Assembly: GCA_022494885.1 (NCBI GenBank)
Contig: JAGVSM010003607.1
Location: 38,177 to 102,176 of the forward strand
Direction: 5' to 3'
Source: Micrasema longulum
Lineage: Eukaryota > Arthropoda > Insecta > Trichoptera > Brachycentridae
DNA: 64,000 nucleotides
In this document: positions 29,655 to 40,394 of the stretch, piece after piece
How the letters are laid out: each line of letters opens with the position of its first letter
How positions within the stretch are numbered: position 1 is the first letter of the stretch
Notes under the pieces: generated by a model
What the model saw: only the letters and a program-made list of their open reading frames with translations
Database searches by the model: none
Told to the model about the DNA's origin: nothing
Translations under genes and position numbers: made by a program

Positions 29655-30368
29655 ACTACTACTACCATTTCCCCGTAGGGGTAGGCAGAGAGAATGGACC
29701 GCCACACACGTATATCCTGGCATACAATCCTAGCCTCTTCCACATTCATACATCTTGTCATACATGCCCTTCGGTTCTGTCTGCTTTTGACATGACCAGA
29801 TTTTGGTTTATCTGATCATGCCACGTCTTCCTTGGTCGTCCTCGTCTAACGTTGCTGTTCATTTTTGCCATATATACTTGTTTTACCATTCTCTCGTCGT
29901 CCATTCGTTCTACGTGACCAAACCATCTCAGAGACCCTTTCTTAATCTTATCAATTATACTTCTCTCAGATTTACACTCTCGCCTGATTTCATAATTCGA
30001 AACCCTGTCATACATTGATTTCCCACACATTTGTCTAAGAGATCGCATTTCAACCGCGTTCACTCGGCTTTCATCCTTCCTCTGCCAGTTCCATGTTTCA
30101 CTTCCATACATAAGTGTTGGGACTAAACTCCGTTGTGCACTGCCAGTTTAGCTTCGATTGACATATTTTTATTAGAAATTACTGTGTTTAGTGCTCCGTT
30201 CATTTTGTTGCCCGCATTCACTCTTCTTTCAACATCTTTTTCTACTCTTCCATCTCTTGAAAACATGCTTCCCAGATACACAAATTCTTCTACTTGCTCG
30301 AGACATTCGTTGTTTACATTTATTATGCAGTCAGTAACCTCACTATCCCTTTCAAATACCATCACTTA
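29655..30368 (-). pseudogene. LINE family A, best-preserved fragment
   Basis: Two overlapping minus-strand frames. 30123-30365 holds FERDSEVTDC, EEFVYLGSMFSRDG and a VERRVNAGNKMNGAL block. 29758-30111 holds MYGSETWNWQRKDESRVNAV, RSLRQMCGKSMYD, SLRWFGHVERMDDER and RRGRPRKTWHDQ. This is the LINE RT from just after the catalytic YADD region to the C-terminus. A single frame change near 30115 separates the two. The UTR shows CCCCTACGGGG and a GTAGTAGTAG tail at 29658-29672. Confidence 0.88.
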
Positions 30369-30379
30369 ATAGCATAATT

Positions 30380-30810
30380 ATACATTTTTACAATTTAAAA
30401 AAAATTTCACATGTTATATTTTTACTAAAACTAAAATCCCACCAAGCCTCTTTTTGTAGCTTGTTGGTGAATATTATATTTATACTGACTTAATAATATT
30501 ATTTACACTTATAAAAACAATGAACAGATACAAATTAACAGCCGGAAAGATCAGAATAAACATGTTAATACAAATAATAATATATAAATTTATTTTTTAA
30601 ATACAAGAAAATATATGAAAAATTAAAATACTTACACCTAAGCTACTGTTCATATATAAACACTTGATCGAGTAGCCACTCTCTTATTTTGCTCTTGTTA
30701 CAATGTGAGTTAAATTTAAGTTCTTTTGGTAATAAACTAAAAATTCTAGGTGCCAAATATTATTTTCTTTATGGAAATAGTATTTCTCTTGCCAATGGTG
30801 TTTCATTTGT
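30380..30810 (-). pseudogene. LINE RT C-terminal remnant and UTR
   Basis: A minus-strand frame at about 30660-30790 reads YLAPRIFSLLPKELKFN, the P-R-x-F-x-L motif of CR1/jockey-type LINE C-termini, with one stop upstream. The UTR has ACCAACAAGCTACAAAAAG then GCTTGGTGGG (30438-30470), a possible hairpin. Confidence 0.6.
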
Positions 30811-31320
30811 TCAAAATTAACATTTCACTTTTGAGTTATATGCCTATTTATGGAGCTGGATCATTTTTGCTTTAACAGATTTTAAGATTTTTGAATGAAA
30901 AAAAAGTTCAAACTACATTTTGTAAAATTTGGCTATTGGGTTAGTAGAGAGAAAAATCGGAAAGTTTACTCAAAAACCCTCTAGAATAATAAATAGTACA
31001 AATCAATATTGTATAACTCTATAATAATTTAACTAGTAGGTATTCATGTTATTGTTTATTTTGCATAAAAATGTCTGCCTTAAAACAGGTTGTACCTAGT
31101 TAGGCAGACTAGACAAAACCCAGAGAAATCTATTACCTAAGTATGTAAGTTGTTAATAAATCATTATTTTTATTATTATATTGGATTTATTGTGAATATT
31201 TAGTTAATAGACACGTCATTATATACATAAAATATGCATTTTTTAAATTTATTTGTCTGCCCATGTAGACATATATATGTATTTTTAATTTATTATCTTA
31301 TTTCATCATAATTTAATTTA
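30811..31320. other. No supported feature
   Basis: AT-rich, nothing recognised. Confidence 0.4.
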
Positions 31321-31321
31321 C

Positions 31322-31440
31322 ACACCTAATTAAGCATATGGCACTGCATTGGTAGCGTATCCAGGGATAATTTAGAATTATGAGCAAATCTGATCACTTT
31401 TGTTACATGGAGGTAAGATGATCAGTTTTATGTAATTATA
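31322..31440 (-). mobile_element. SINE-A 3' part, diverged
   Basis: Minus strand: CTACCAATGCAGTGCCATAT, CTGATCATCTTACCTCCATG, TAACAAAAGTGATCAGATT. Head and tail are missing. Confidence 0.6.
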
Positions 31441-31942
31441 TGAAGTGGATGGAATAATTGCATTTGCGCTCTTCCTGATGCAAACATTTATTTTACATAT
31501 CTTCTGTACGAAAAAATGTTTTAACTACATTAAGACCAAATATCATTGGACTCTTTGTGCAAAATGTGAAATTCTAGTATTGCATTATGGACGGTGTTTT
31601 AAAATTAAATTACTACGTAAGTGTTTGTCTAGCCGGATGGGTTTTTTTTGTTTAAATATAAATAAGATATTCTCTATCGATTTTTATGATAAATTTTAAA
31701 AAAATCCGAAGTGAATTGGATCTTTTCTGCATATATACGTCCAATTTCCTAAGAATCTGAACGGGTAGACGGCTGAGGCTGTGAACTCCTCCGCATTTGC
31801 TGACATCAACAGACCTTACGTTACACGTTGACAGTGTTCGGCATTTTGTGTCTTGTTTATTTCAACGATTGCCTATACTTTTCCTACTGGGCATAAAATC
31901 TCATTAAGTCCTCATTTTGATCTCTACATCATGCCTCTATCA

Positions 31943-32060
31943 GTCGCGAGCGGTGATTTTTTTATCGGTAATCTACAAAAAATGTTAATTAATTTGTACC
32001 TACGTATAAGAAAATTATTTTAATTTTAATTATTTCAAAGATGGTGAACGGTAACTTACA
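31943..32060 (+). mobile_element. hAT-like element H, left end only
   Basis: CAGTCGCGAGCGGTGATTTT, GGTAATCTAC, AAAATGTTAATTAATTTGTA match the left end of the element at 37976. No right end was found. Confidence 0.55.
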
Positions 32061-32344
32061 TTATTTTGTCAAGCTATAGTTATGTACCTACATTATATTT
32101 CATAAGTTTCCTTATTTTATTAGAAACATATAGTCAATGTAAATTGAACCAACTGCTCCACAAGTGTATAGCTTATGTTAGGTTTTTGTTATTTTCATTG
32201 TGTGTTTTGTAATATAAATAATATAGATGTACATAAATACCTTGTTTTTAAATTGTCTGAATATTGGTTAATTATCTTCGTTTTTTTAAGTTAGTCTTCT
32301 TTGTGTATTCTCAAATGTAATTTAAAAAAAGTATATTGTTAAGT

Positions 32345-32440
32345 GTGCTCGGCACGGGAAACCCCATTGAGGTCACATTATTTTTATTATTAATTATAGT
32401 TTGTAAGCAAAAAATATGAATAGATAAAATAAATAAATGT
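32345..32440 (+). repeat. LINE tail with CACGGG hairpin, copy 4
   Basis: GCTCGGCACGGGAAACCCCA then TTGAGGTC, followed by an A-rich tail AGATAAAATAAATAAATG. Upstream 32060-32340 is AT-rich with no frame. Confidence 0.55.
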
Positions 32441-32542
32441 GATCAGTCAAGTCAAGTCTGCTATCAATAATATTACCTAAATATTTACTTTTGTTATACT
32501 TTTAGATTTTTATATCAATTAGCTTATTGTGTAAGCCAGTTA

Positions 32543-33145
32543 TCTTTATATACATAATTCTTCTGTACGTGTGATGACGCTGATCTCCTAAACGGCTTAA
32601 TTGATTTACGTGCGGTTTTCAGCAAAATGTAGATCTGTGCGCTGCGCCTTTTTAGTGGATATCAAAATTTTCAATCGAATCTGTAAAAAAAAATTAGAAG
32701 CATTAATGTTTACAAACAACATTCGCTTTTTATGGATCTCAATCAGATTATTTCTTACATTTCTCATAATTTCCTCCCATTCATTTATTTTTACTGGATT
32801 TTTGGTAATACTTAAATAATATTAACTGACATTCAATACATTTTTGAAAATTGCATTCATGAATAAAGTGCACCCCTGTTGGTGAGAAGAGCTGAGTTTG
32901 ACATTTACAAAAAGAATTCTGTATTTGAAAATGAATTATTTTTGATGATTTGGAATAACCATAAACAAGTACCTAGGTACCTACCTACCTTAAAATAAAT
33001 ATTTAAATATTAATAAATTTTAGTTTTAGAATTCAATCATAAACAAGTATACCTAGCTACTTACTTATTAATGAAAAGTCTTTTTCCAAGGTAATAGCAG
33101 GCAAGCCAACGTTTGGGCAGTACAGCGTCTGTCGGGTCCGCTAGT
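32543..33145 (+). mobile_element. Helitron-like element, copy 1
   Basis: 5' end TCTTTATATACATAATTCTT then CTGTACGTGTGATG and CTCCTAAACGGCTTAATTGA, wording typical of insect Helitrons. The 3' end is CAGCGTCTGTCGGGTCCG then CTAG followed by T, matching the CTRR-T end and the A/T target of Helitrons. About 600 bp, no Rep/helicase frame, so non-autonomous. The minus strand at 44547-45508 is a second copy. Confidence 0.65.
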
Positions 33146-33339
33146 AAATATATAAAAGATCATTATTTTAGTTTAAATGGCATTAACAGTCGGGAAAATT
33201 GGATCAAACCAATAAATTATTTTGTCAATTTCTGGTTGGCTTTTAGAGAATGTTTCATTTCAGATTTTTCCTTTAAACATTGTATTGTTCAATTTTTTAA
33301 ATCAATATACGTATTGAATTGATAATTTATCTAGTGTTG

Positions 33340-33440
33340 TCGAGTGGTCAAAGATCACAACTCACAATCCGCGTAACCCCAGGTTCAAATCCCATTGAAA
33401 TAATCGAATATATAAATAATTAATCCGATATAATCTGGAA
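33340..33440 (+). mobile_element. Diverged tRNA-like SINE remnant
   Basis: GTGTTGTCGAGTGGTCAAAG and CCCAGGTTCAAATCCCATTG give A- and B-box-like blocks at tRNA spacing. The family is unclear. Confidence 0.45.
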
Positions 33441-33511
33441 TAACATCCGGACAGAATCGCTTTGGTGATTTATTTCATGATACTTGGTAGAATTATTGTT
33501 GCATTTATTAT

Positions 33512-34020
33512 TTTATTTATTTATTTATTTATTTATATACGGCATTTCTGCCATTTACATATATGTGGTATAAAGAGTGCTTAGAAATAAAAATATTAAA
33601 AATAAAAAAAATCGAGTATGAAATATTAATATACTCGTACTGTACACATTATTAATTACTTGAAATACATACATATTTTAAAGAAATTATACAATAACAA
33701 AATACATTAATCAATCAAATTATAACTATTCCAACCCAATCTTCTGAAGATGATTTGCTCTTTTTGATAAAAATATGTTGGTCACTTTATTTTTTAAGTT
33801 AGGCAGGGATAAACTAAGTATATCAAAATGTAATGCATATTCATTCCCGGTATTCTGTAATCTAACAATAGGTGAGTTATATTGAGCTACCGTTCGAGAA
33901 TTTTGACAATAATATATTGTAGATGTTCTGCTTAATCTAGGTGGTACATAGAATGAAATCAATTTCAGTAGATCAGGGGTATCAAACATTGGTTTTATTA
34001 TTTTATATAAAGTCATAAGT
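33512..34020 (-). pseudogene. LINE RT C-terminal fragment with tail
   Basis: Minus-strand frame 33726-34016: LISFYVPPRLSRTSTIYYC, then SPIVRLQNTGNEY, and LSLSLPNLKNKVTNIF, a CR1/jockey-like C-terminus with about 95 codons left. The UTR ends in a small hairpin (GGCAGAAATGCC, 33541-33552) and a TAAATAAATAAATAAA tail. Confidence 0.75.
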
Positions 34021-34449
34021 CATTTTATTGTATTTAATGTTGATGTTGTATTTTGCAATGAACTGTTGATAGTAAATACATAGAAATGTAAATGGAAACC
34101 GATTTTTTTTAGAAGGGAATATATATATTATAATTATCATATTCAAAGGCCCTATTCCAATAAATGCGACAATTATTCATTGAATTGGTCATTTTTTATA
34201 TTTTTTCCAGCTTTCATTTTCTGACGCCGCAGCTTATTATTGCTCCAGATTTTGACGCCGGTATGATCCGGGGTAGTAATATAAAACTAAGTAGTCGAAA
34301 ATTTGAAAAAAATTTCAGGTCTTCTTCTATCAAGTCGTTTTAACCTTTTTTAATGATAAGTAATTTTATTATTTTAATGACAAGTAATTATAGTATGGGG
34401 TATTAAACATAAGCTCTGTCCGTTTTTCTTTCAAAATTTTGAAATTCAT

Positions 34450-34485
34450 AAACATTTCTTGTATACCCACGAACAGGCCACAAAA
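34450..34485 (-). repeat. LINE tail hairpin fragment (GGCCTG type)
   Basis: Minus strand: GGCCTGTTCGTGGGTATACA, the same words as 21.34 kb. 34020-34450 otherwise holds nothing recognised. Confidence 0.45.
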
Positions 34486-34793
34486 AAAGTTTTTTAAAAT
34501 ATTTTTTAATATACTAAAACTAAATACATCATTCCAAAAAAAATCTACTCGACAAAATATTGTTTTTGCTTTTACGTTACATTTATTATTTTATTTGATT
34601 ACAAGCAAAATGGAATGTCATGAAGACAAAAGTGAGCATTTTTGACACCTCCTTTTGTTCGCGTTCAATCGAGGGAATAAAGCTGACAAAGCTGCTCTCG
34701 ATATTTGAGTAGTGAATGGTATAGCTGCTATGAATTATTGACTAATTTGTTGCAAACTAATGAAGGAGAATACATTATTGACTAATACAGCGG

Positions 34794-34870
34794 TTTTCAA
34801 CCATCATGCTACTGAGCCTCCATGAAAAATATTTTTTTTTCACCTCCCAACCGCTTAATTTTTTAGTGGA
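34794..34870 (+). mobile_element. hAT-like 5' terminus
   Basis: CAGCGGTTTTCAACCATCAT matches the CAG-GGTT-TCAACC style of hAT ends. No matching right end or 8-bp duplication is visible. A similar right-hand end lies at 63675-63697. Confidence 0.45.
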
Positions 34871-35039
34871 TTCAATAATTTAGACCCGAGATGGGCGTTT
34901 CGGTAAGTTAATAGATGTAACAGATACAGTTACCGTTTCACAAATGAAACCATTACTTGAAACTGTTTCTAAATAACAGTTTAGAGCAGCGTGGGCCAAA
35001 CATCTGGTGCATGAAATTGGACAGGAATTAAATTTATGC

Positions 35040-35430
35040 ATTTATTTATTTACAAACATAAGTTCATAGTACATTATTTGAGACATAAGTCCTATCTCCA
35101 TGGGACTAAAAGTCCTGTGTTGAGATGGGATGAGCAATTTGTTGACACAGACACAAGATTATATCATCACACGCATTATATAGGATCAGAAACACATCAA
35201 CAATAATAACAATAAAAAACAAATATATGGCACATCAATATGGTTAACAGTAAACTTAAACACTTGGAAAATCATTAAGGAGTTTCCCACTCAACATCCT
35301 CCCACTAAGGAAAATCCAACTTTTCTGTTGAAAATAGTTTTTTTCCTTGAGAGCTTAATGCGCGCTTCCGAAATATTGAACACTCTCGGTGCGATAAAGG
35401 AGAGATGACTCTGAGCAATGTCTCTGAGCA
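35040..35430 (-). pseudogene. LINE RT C-terminal remnant and UTR
   Basis: 35270-35430 on the minus strand aligns with 18681-18890: CTCCTTTATCGCACCGAGAG, TGTTCAATATTTCGGAA, GGGAGGATGTTGAG. UTR 35040-35260 has TCTCAACACAGGACTTTTAG then TCCCATGGAGATAGGACT, an imperfect hairpin. Confidence 0.65.
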
Positions 35431-35719
35431 TATAACTGTATTAAAATGTTAGGAAAAAAAAAACGGAAAATAAACATTAATTCACTGAATTTTTGGTATT
35501 ACGTTACGATGTGAAGTTTAATTTATTTTTAAATATTACGGTATGAAAACCGTTTTTATTTATTTTATTTTTGACGCTTCCCCAGCCAATATTTCCACAG
35601 GAGAAGCCCCTCCCAGGTTTATTTTTGTTTTTTACCTATTTTTTTTCCTTATGAGTAATATTTTTAAAATTTAAATTTAAAAAAAAAATTATTTTTTTTC
35701 CCCCATTTTTTTTTTTTAT

Positions 35720-35845
35720 CATCAAAAACAATAAAAAACAAACAAACCATCACGCCGTTTCCCGTAAGAGTAGGCAGAGAGGATAAATCGACGCATCACT
35801 CTATCTTTGCATACAGATCTCGCTTCCTCTACATGTATCACAATG
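35720..35845 (-). mobile_element. LINE family A 3' UTR fragment
   Basis: CATCACGCCGTTTCCCGTAA, GTAGGCAGAGAGGATAA and GCATACAGATCTCGCTTCCT match the UTR at 28.35 and 55.3 kb, with GTTTG-type tail. Coding part lost. Confidence 0.7.
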
Positions 35846-35849
35846 ATAT

Positions 35850-36405
35850 TAATGAATAACTTGTATTATCCATTGCAGAAAACATTTAAATTTCTATCAT
35901 TCTTACATTATATATACGTTTTATGTAAAAAATAAATGTTTTTTTACATTTGTTATACCTACATATTTACAGATCTATTCTTTAGAGATTTATTCAAATG
36001 TACCCCCGTCCCGAATTCAGACTATTCGAGAATTATTATTCAAATTGAGATATTTAAAAACGGAAAAGGTTCAAATTTCAAATGTCGAACATCGAACGTA
36101 TTCTTTATGGAATCCGCTCTTAATTTGAATATTTAAAATGCAAAACGAGAACAAATGGGTGCGACAAATTAAATATGCATATTACTGTCGTTTTCGACCT
36201 TTTTGAGGATAATTGCTTTGGGAAGTGATCGCGACATTATTTTTGTAAATACTTATGTAAAAACAACACCTTTTACCCGAAACATTTTTTGATATAGTTT
36301 TTTTTTTTTAATACAATTCTGCGTGTCCAATAGAACAAGAATCCTGGAAGAGTGCTTTTGGCTCGATGGCTACTCTTATGTAAAATTCCTTAAAAAAAAT
36401 TATTG
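35850..36405. other. No supported feature
   Basis: AT-rich; the short frames are chance. Confidence 0.4.
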
Positions 36406-36409
36406 GGGA

Positions 36410-36500
36410 AACGTCCGTCTCGTGATGTAGTGGTTGGCGCGTTCGCCTGCCATGCTTGAGGGCCTGGGTTCGATCCCCAGGAGAGTGATGAAATGAAAAC
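36410..36500 (+). mobile_element. SINE-A-like tRNA head
   Basis: GTCTCGTGATGTAGTGGTTG, GCCTGCCATGCTTGAGG and CTGGGTTCGATCCCCAGGAG. The T-arm pairs well, but the 5' and 3' acceptor strands do not, and no SINE body follows past 36500. Confidence 0.65.
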
Positions 36501-36539
36501 ATGAAAAATTAGTTTATAAGGTGATTAAAAAAATCAATA

Positions 36540-36905
36540 TTTTAAAATATTACAACAGATATGAAGAACATTTAAGAGAAGGTTATTTAGAAGTCTAGGC
36601 ATCTACAGGGCTTATGACCTGTCAATGGCTGGTTTAAGTGGCCTCTTTACACACTGTGTAACATTCACCATTCTGCCTATATTTTAACGTCTATATTCCT
36701 TTAATTCTTTCATCTGTTGATGTTTGTGAAGTTAAAGAGCTGAAACCTTTATTTATGCGGGTGAGATTCATCCAATTGAATTATTTTACCTACATACTAG
36801 GCAACGCCTGAAAATGTTATTTTTGTAGATGCCTAGACTTCTAAATAACCTTCTCTTAAATGTTCTTCATCTCTGTTGTAATATGTTAATATAAACAGCT
36901 CGACA
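36540..36905. repeat. R1 foldback copy
   Basis: 36540-36824 is R1 minus (full from AACAGATATGAAGAAC to GGCAACGCCTGAAAATG). It switches at 36825 to R1 plus (TAGATGCCTAGACTTC to AATATAAACAGCTC). An AT dinucleotide run follows at 36908-36926. Confidence 0.85.
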
Positions 36906-36929
36906 AACATATATATATATATATTTGCT

Positions 36930-37570
36930 TGGTTAAATAGTACGCTAATAGAAAATAAATAAATTAGAAAACAGTGGAATTCCTCATTATCTAATATACC
37001 TAAATATGTGATATGTTTTTTTCTGATGCGTTAAAGTGTACATAAAGACTACAAAATTTTCGTTGTAATATTAACAGTAGTTACGGAGATATTAATAATT
37101 CGCGCGCAATTTGCAACGCCGCGCCGGGTACGTCACAGGAACGGCTGGGTTAATGTTGGTACCACCAAACTTCCTCATTGTCGAATAAAATCTACAACCC
37201 CTAATTAAATTGCGTTTATTTTCATAATGCACAAATCATCCCTCGCGATAAAGATCCCCCCGTGAAATATAATATTGTTTTGTATTCTCTTCTTAAATGT
37301 CACTTTATTTATTAGGGAGGCCAATCTCTAGGGGTGATGAATGACAACACCTAAGATATAGTATCTATAAATTGCTAAAAGTATCAAATTATTCGATTGT
37401 TAAATCGGCTTTGGTCGGAATAAAACGAAATCAAATTTTAATTGTTTATAAAAAACATTCTGTCCAAACTATTTATATTTAAAGCTTCAACTTTGTGGAC
37501 AAATGTAACAATAAATTATTTTTGGTACGTGTATTTGTACATACACAAATCTGGATTTCTCCCAAGGGGG
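36930..37570. other. Mostly unrecognised
   Basis: A CG-rich patch at 37100-37145 (GCGCGCAATTTGCAACGCCG) and an R1 edge module near 37545-37578 (CTGGATTTCTCCCAAGGGGG). Confidence 0.4.
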
Positions 37571-37580
37571 AGTAGGTATA

Positions 37581-37677
37581 TATTTTTATTTATATCCCTA
37601 CAGAGATGAGGTAGAATTTTTTCAAATTCGATTCGAAAAAATTCTACCTCATCTCTGTAGGGATATAAATAAAAATA
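37581..37677. repeat. Perfect palindrome, 43-bp arms
   Basis: Arms 37581-37623 and 37635-37677 are exact complements over 43 bases (TATTTTTATTTATATCCCTA at one end; GAGGTAGAATTTTTTC at the other), with an 11-base loop. Flanks do not match any repeat copy. Origin is discussed in the findings. Confidence 0.95.
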
Positions 37678-37729
37678 GTTTCAATAAATGTTAGTAAATA
37701 TTTGTAAATATTCGACTTACTTACATACC

Positions 37730-37967
37730 AGCTTAAATGTTAGTAAATTTCTTCTTCTTCTTCGCTTGTCATGTCGGGTCCCCCCGACGTTGACGATCAC
37801 TTGGGAGAAAGCTTCCCTATCCCGAGCAGTGCGAAACAGCTCCTCCACAGTTCTAATCCTGGTCCATGCTCGGATGTTTCGAAGCCAGGAAAGCTGTTTT
37901 CTTCCGACCCCTCTACGTCCCTTGATCTTCCCCTTCATGACAAGCTGAAGCATGGCATATTTATCAC
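37730..37967 (-). pseudogene. LINE family B RT, C-terminal end (part 2)
   Basis: Minus strand: RGDKYAMLQLVMKGKI, RGVGRKQLSWLRNI, AWTRIRTVEELFRTARDRE, ending in R/K-rich residues and a GAAGAAGAAG tail. This continues the frame at 38768-39245. The element is split by the hAT-like insertion 37976-38759. Confidence 0.82.
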
Positions 37968-37975
37968 CTCTCAAC

Positions 37976-38759
37976 CAGTGGCGAGCTGTGATTTATTTTA
38001 TAGGTAATCTATTAAAAATGTTCATTAATTTGTACTACATATAAGTACTTACATAACATGAAAGTAATGTAATTATAAATTACTACTTTTTCTGTGGTTC
38101 TGTGAAAATCAACTAAAACAACAATTATTACTAACCACGCGATATACGTAGCTTTAATCTACACTATTTTAATAGAATACTAAACTTGTACAAAAGTTTA
38201 TTGACACTTACCACAATGACATTCAGCAGATATTTCCATTATGATCTGTCATTGACAGTACAGTCAAGACTTGAGCACTGGCCGATTTCTTTTAAACTGA
38301 ATAATGCCTAAAACGGCCACTGCGAACGCCACCTGTCCTATGTGATACATAATATGTCAACGGTATCCCATCAAAGAAAAATAGTCCTTCGGAAAAAACG
38401 TTCGAAATACTAGTTTTCAAATAGAGAATCTTCTAAAAATATTTGTAATCTGCAAGTTTGTTTTAGTACTAAAAAAGCCGACTTGGCTTAAAGACGAAAA
38501 ATACAGTGTACTTTTTTTGTATGGAAGAATAAGCTGAGGTAATCGGCTAGTTTTATCGTTCAGTGAGAATGGACTGGGCGCTGGCGCTGGACGCACTTCA
38601 TAGATATTTTTTTGTAGAAAGATATAAACGGTGATTTATAATAAATACCAATTACTTGATATATTTTCCCATAAACATGGTTTCTATAAATTATTATAAT
38701 TTAAAGTCAAATATAATGGTAAGCTGTGCATAATCGCTTACTTTGACGATTCGCCCTTG
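37976..38759 (+). mobile_element. hAT-like element H inserted in a LINE, 8-bp TSD
   Basis: 784 bp. Starts CAGTGGCGAGCTGTGA and ends ..CGATTCGCCCTTG, an imperfect inverted pair (CAGTGGCGAG against CAAGGGCGAA). CTCTCAAC is repeated exactly at 37968-37975 and 38760-38767. An 8-bp duplication with CA-G-GGCG ends is characteristic of hAT transposons. No transposase, so non-autonomous. A second left end is at 31943. Strand is arbitrary. Confidence 0.82.
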
Positions 38760-38767
38760 CTCTCAAC

Positions 38768-39245
38768 ACATGGCCAAAATATGAAATCTTACGGAGCTTA
38801 ACAGTGGTGAATAGTTCTCTATTAGTATTGGCTCTACGTAATACTTCATTGTTGGTTATCATATCGGTCCAAGATATTCTTAACATTCTACGGCGGATCC
38901 ACATTTCAAATGCTTCAAGGCGGTTTATAATATTAACTTTTAGAGTCCACGCCTCTACACCGTACAGTAAGACAGACCACATATAACATTTGACCGTTCA
39001 TTGTCTCAGCTCAAGGTTTATACTATCGTCACAAAGAAGATTTTTCATTTTGTTAAATCCTGTTCGGGCTGCTTCTATTCTGCATTTTATCTCAATGTCG
39101 GGGTCTAGATTTTCTGTGATGATAATGTCTAAGTACCTAAACTGTTTCACTCTCCTCAACATTGACACCTTTGAGTTAGAGATTTACATTTAGATGACTC
39201 TCTCGGCTAAAAACCATAAGTTTAGTTTTGTTTCCATTAATATTT
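38768..39245 (-). pseudogene. LINE family B RT, part 1
   Basis: Minus-strand frames: NGNKTKLMVFSRES, a QFRYLDIIITENLDPDIEIK block, LLYGVEAWTLKVN, and RISYFGHVLR-type words near the break. At 38767 the frame meets the hAT-like insertion and resumes at 37967. Frame changes near 39000 and 39180 show it was also decaying otherwise. Confidence 0.82.
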
Positions 39246-39439
39246 AAACCAAAACGTAAAGTAAATTTAATTGGCAATAAATTGAGATCTTAACTATTCC
39301 CCAAGGAGTGAAATCCATATTTTATTATTATATTGGAAAGCCAACAGAAATTTATAAAAATATGACATAAATATTGTTAAAACATTTCATAATATCCAAT
39401 TTGAGACTTTCTCTTAAAATTAGTAACATAAATAATTGC

Positions 39440-39480
39440 AAAAAGTCTCGGGTTCGATTCTCGACTTGGAAATTTAAATT
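39440..39480 (+). mobile_element. SINE-A B-box remnant
   Basis: TCTCGGGTTCGATTCTCGAC is the B-box region of SINE-A alone. Confidence 0.45.
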
Positions 39481-39484
39481 ATTA

Positions 39485-39680
39485 TTTTTTTTGTAAAAAA
39501 TAATATTTGCGTTCTTATGATTTACCTAAACATTTCATTTTGAGAGCCATTTTCAATAAGTTGTAAATAACTCACTATTGGAAAATGGGAATCAAGATGG
39601 GGTAGAGTGGGATTCGAACCACGAAACTTTTAGCCGCGAGTCCGAGACACTAGCCACGGGACCACAACCCAATTAATTAA
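39485..39680 (-). mobile_element. SINE-C, near-complete
   Basis: Minus strand: GTGGTCCCGTGGCTAGTGTC, CGTGGTTCGAATCCCACTCT, TGATTCCCATTTTCCAATAG, TGAGTTATTTACAACTTATT, then a T/A-rich end with CGCAAATATTATT. Matches 22590-22735 and, for the tail, 56470-56585. Confidence 0.78.
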
Positions 39681-39704
39681 AAATAAAATATATACCCACA
39701 TTCG

Positions 39705-39735
39705 ATACATACAGGCCATGCCTTTGTGGAGATAC
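39705..39735 (-). repeat. LINE tail hairpin fragment (GGCCTG type)
   Basis: Minus strand CCACAAAGGCATGGCCTGTA, as at 21.32 kb. Confidence 0.45.
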
Positions 39736-39739
39736 ATCT

Positions 39740-40370
39740 GGCTGAATTATTTCACATACTAGGCAACGCGTGAAAACAATTTTCTTTAAATTTTTCTAAT
39801 GAATCTCTTTGCAACAATAAAGATTTTAGCTCTTTAACTTCACTTAAATCAACAAATAGAAGAATTGAAGAAATATGGATGTTCAAACATAGGCAAAATG
39901 GTGAATGTTACACAGTGTGTTAAGTGGCCACTTAAACCAGCCGATGACAGGTCATATGCCCTGTAAATGCCTAGACTTCCATATTCCCTTCTTTAAGGTA
40001 TTCTCCATCCCTGCTGTAATTTGTTAACGTATTCATTTGACAAATTTCAACAGGGATAGAGCTTCTATACAAAAAAATCTAGGCTGACCCTGGAACTTAT
40101 AATGTCATTAACTGGTTTAAAATTAGCCCCGATCATTATGTTATCCATATTTCTTCAATTCTTCCATCTGTTGATTTTAGTGAAGCTAAAGAGCTCAAAC
40201 TTTTATTATTGTGAAGGATTCATCTGACTGAATTATTTCACATACTAGGCAACGCCTGAAAACAATTTTTCAATTTTCAAACTTCTCCCTCCAAATGACT
40301 CCCGAGGGGGTGAAGTCCGGTCTTTTGTCTACGAACATTTGAACAAACTCAAATATTGTAATCATTTGTT
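39740..40370. repeat. R1 copies in plus, minus, plus order
   Basis: 39740-40028 plus (ends TAATTTGTTAA), 40040-40280 minus (diverged, through GGCAACGCCTGAAAAC), 40283-40368 plus edge (GACTCCCGAGGGGGTGAA). The arrangement is like the foldback copies at 11.4, 19.9 and 36.7 kb. Confidence 0.8.
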
Positions 40371-40394
40371 AAAGTCAAAAACATTTTAACTGTT

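Noticed and set aside
36520..36905. Hammerhead core inside R1
   Set aside because: Words such as CTGTTGATG and GCTGAAACC look similar but no CTGANGA box with paired helix II and GAAA exists in any R1 copy I read.
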